6,554 bases of DNA. It comes from CAMAVK01 sp964362485 (GTDB lineage: Archaea > Nanobdellota > Nanobdellia > Woesearchaeales > GW2011-AR9). Of the stretch, positions 5,323 through 6,554 are shown piece by piece. Position 1 is the stretch's first letter; every line of letters starts with the position of its first letter. Where the stretch lies: NCBI GenBank assembly GCA_964362485.1, contig CAYIEX010000094.1, forward strand, positions 1 to 6,554. The letters run 5' to 3'. The notes under the pieces are model-generated. The model was not told the DNA's origin. It saw only the letters and a program-made list of their open reading frames with translations, and searched no databases. Position numbers and translations under genes: made by a program.

Positions 5323-6174
5323 AAACAATTGTTTCATCCGCTTAAATGGTTCGACTGCTGGCTGCCATAGATCATTGAATTTTCCAAGAGAAAGGATATT
5401 GCAAGCATCATTATCATTCTTGATAATTATATCCTTTGTTTGCTTATGGCAAAAATGATATTCAGTAGTATTTTTTTCTTTTTTGTTTACAGGATAGCTA
5501 GTTCTTGTAACAATAAAGCGATCTTTGATAGAAGATCCAAATTGATAATACTCTGTATGATTATAATGGGAAAGGGTATAAGGATCTGTCTGAAAAATGG
5601 TATATTCTAAACAGTCCCAACTTTGTTTATAGTTCATTACACTGTAGTTTCCAATAGCGCCATGCGCAAATTTCTCCCCGGCCATTTCTACAATTGCATT
5701 ACAGTGAGCAGCATCAAAAGCAACAGAACCTAGCTCTCCATGAATGATAACATTCAATTTTTTATTTTTCAGCCGAGTGAGACGGCTTCCAAAATAATCA
5801 AGTGGTTTTAATCCATTAAGATTTAATTCGAAGTGTGTTTCCCCTGCATTATGAGCATTCTGTATCAGTTTTGTTACAACATGACCCGTCACAAGGGCAT
5901 AATAAGGACGATTCTCGAAAGTGATAGTAGCAGCTAAGAATTGTTGAATTTCACTCACGGTTAAGCGATCATCTATATTCACACAACGTGCATTACCTCG
6001 TATTGTACCAGGATGATAATAGGGATCGACATCATAGATATCAGCGTGACACAATTGATCGATTATGTCAAGGAGGTGTTGGAACTTGCTTGTACTCTGG
6101 GGAATAGTTGGTGGAGTGGTAGGTTTGAAGTGAGGTGAGAATGGACTAGCCATGGCGATATGATCAAGAGTCAT
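5308..6174 (-). CDS. Paralogue B: complete family member, short-solenoid subtype (288 aa)
   Basis: The start at 6174 (M-T-L-D-H) is chosen because GGAGG lies six bases upstream and the ATG forms an ATGA overlap with gene A; an in-frame ATG at 6222 would extend 16 residues deep into A and break the family pattern. The N-terminal motif S-P-F-S-P-H-F (10-16) is followed by a Pro/Thr-rich linker and S-K-F (29-31). The helical core has S-E-I-Q-Q-F-L (74-80), F-E (86-87), T-G (96-97), A-H-N-A-G (107-111) and G-L-K-P-L (121-125). Two 18-residue coils follow at 140-157 and 158-175, with I-H-G-E-L-G and E-M-A-G-E. The region at about 190-260 is aromatic and Lys-rich without clear coils. The tail has W270-Q-P-A and ends L-F-G-G-K-S. 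No signal peptide or membrane segment is seen. It most resembles F and G in layout. Function unknown. Confidence 0.92.
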   Translation of the reverse strand: MTLDHIAMASPFSPHFKPTTPPTIPQSTSKFQHLLDIIDQLCHADIYDVDPYYHPGTIRGNARCVNIDDRLTVSEIQQFLAATITFENRPYYALVTGHVVTKLIQNAHNAGETHFELNLNGLKPLDYFGSRLTRLKNKKLNVIIHGELGSVAFDAAHCNAIVEMAGEKFAHGAIGNYSVMNYKQSWDCLEYTIFQTDPYTLSHYNHTEYYQFGSSIKDRFIVTRTSYPVNKKEKNTTEYHFCHKQTKDIIIKNDNDACNILSLGKFNDLWQPAVEPFKRMKQLFGGKS

Positions 6175-6185
6175 GGTCGCCCTCC
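6171..6185 (-). promoter_or_regulatory. A/B junction: ribosome binding site plus ATGA overlap
   Basis: GGAGG (6181..6185) lies six bases before the ATG of B at 6174..6172, which overlaps the TGA of A at 6173..6171. The same bases encode the tail of A as F-G-G-R-P. This fixes the start of B. Confidence 0.9.
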
Positions 6186-6554
6186 GAAGATTTCTTCTGC
6201 TGGTGCCAACTGTTTGTTCCATTCTTCTTGCGTGATGTGGTTGAGAGTTGCTTTAATGATATATTCTCTGCGTTCATTTTGGTTATATGGCGGTGGCAAT
6301 ATAATGGAAAGATTGGGGGTATAAAATGTTACATTATTATCATCCACGCGATTTGGAAGTTCTCCATTTTGGATATAAATTGTACCTGATTTTGCAGCAT
6401 AAGCACAATCAGATCCCCCATTCAGAAGATACATAGTACAACCATGGCTATATTCACCAAATCGATTATTTGCATGTTGAACATAGAACGTGGCGTCTCT
6501 TGCACTGTCAGCACACCAATTTTGAACGGATTCGAGGTAATATGTGCCTCCTTG
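6171..6554 (-). CDS. Paralogue A: solenoid-repeat protein, 3' part only (5' end outside window)
   Basis: The reading frame is open to the window edge, giving 127 visible residues and a TGA stop; an internal ATG at 6434 is not the start because the repeat pattern continues upstream of it. Visible residues 3-80 form a very regular solenoid: coils begin at residues 3, 21, 39 and 57 with a fifth starting at 75. Each opens with [GACV]-T-x-Y, and the tyrosine recurs at 6, 24, 42, 60 and 78, exactly 18 apart. Cysteines 14 and 50 occupy coil position 12. The C-terminus has the family tail, E-E-W (110-112), A-P-A-E-E and then I-F-G-G-R-P. By analogy with its neighbours the missing 5' part should hold the GPF motif and helical core. 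The tail overlaps gene B by ATGA. The fold is inferred to be a beta-helix; the function is unknown. The repeat is certain as seen, the fold less so. Confidence 0.9.
   Translation of the reverse strand, partial: QGGTYYLESVQNWCADSARDATFYVQHANNRFGEYSHGCTMYLLNGGSDCAYAAKSGTIYIQNGELPNRVDDNNVTFYTPNLSIILPPPYNQNERREYIIKATLNHITQEEWNKQLAPAEEIFGGRP
6315..6548 (-). repeat. Protein solenoid repeat in A: four 18-residue coils plus the start of a fifth
   Basis: Successive 54-base units encode coils that open [GACV]-T-x-Y. Tyrosines at visible residues 6, 24, 42, 60 and 78 are in perfect register with no insertion. The DNA units are diverged, so this is a protein-level repeat and not a recent DNA duplication. 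Confidence 0.85.

Noticed and set aside
6175..6222. Longer start for B (and equivalent 14-19 residue extensions for D, E, F and H)
   Set aside because: These starts fall inside the preceding gene, lack a GGAGG, and give N-termini that only re-read the upstream tail. The ATGA starts give a consistent GPF position.
6171..6434. Reading A as a small complete 87-residue gene starting at 6434
   Set aside because: The 18-residue coils continue unbroken upstream of that Met to the window edge, so it is an internal Met of a longer protein.
1..6554. Possible CRISPR, insertion sequence, tRNA or rRNA
   Set aside because: No spaced direct repeats, transposase motifs, terminal inverted repeats or RNA-gene signatures were seen, and all sequence is accounted for by the nine genes.

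Overview
The whole window is one minus-strand stretch of tightly packed coding sequence. It holds nine consecutive genes, the first and last cut by the window edges, and all nine look like divergent paralogues of one family. In transcription order they are called A (6171..6554, 5' end missing), B (5308..6174), C (4463..5311), D (3759..4466), E (2902..3762), F (2066..2905), G (1185..2069), H (460..1188) and I (2..463, 3' end missing). There is no intergenic space: each of the eight junctions is a 4-base ATGA overlap in which the TGA stop of one gene shares bases with the ATG of the next. Five junctions have a perfect GGAGG six bases before the ATG, two have a variant at the same place, and one (E/F) lacks it. 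No promoter, terminator, RNA gene, mobile element or unrelated gene is visible, so operon start and end lie outside the window.

The proteins (235-294 aa where complete) share a layout. (1) A short N-terminal motif, G/S-P-F-x-P-x-[YF], is followed by a Pro/Ser-rich linker and often an S-K-F-D motif. (2) A variable region comes next. (3) A predicted helical core carries E-I-Q-x-F-L, then [YF]-E, T-G, A-H-N-x-G and finally L-K-P-L. (4) Solenoid coils follow with a strikingly regular 18-residue period, best seen in A and E; they resemble the Gly-rich right-handed beta-helix of the glutamate synthase C-terminal (GXGXG) domain. (5) A C-terminal helix carries W-x-P-A and often ends in L-F-G-G plus two residues. 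The Gly-Gly codons of that tail are themselves the Shine-Dalgarno sequence of the next gene.

No signal peptides or transmembrane segments are evident, so the products are probably soluble and cytoplasmic. The coupling suggests coordinated production of a set of related proteins, perhaps subunits of a hetero-oligomer, but no enzymatic motif is recognised and the function is unknown.

Organism: prokaryotic, moderately AT-rich, standard code, canonical GGAGG ribosome binding sites. Large families of soluble proteins with Gly-rich solenoid coils make me think of a small-genome archaeon of the DPANN type (Woesearchaeota/Pacearchaeota-like). That is a weak inference; a bacterium is not excluded.
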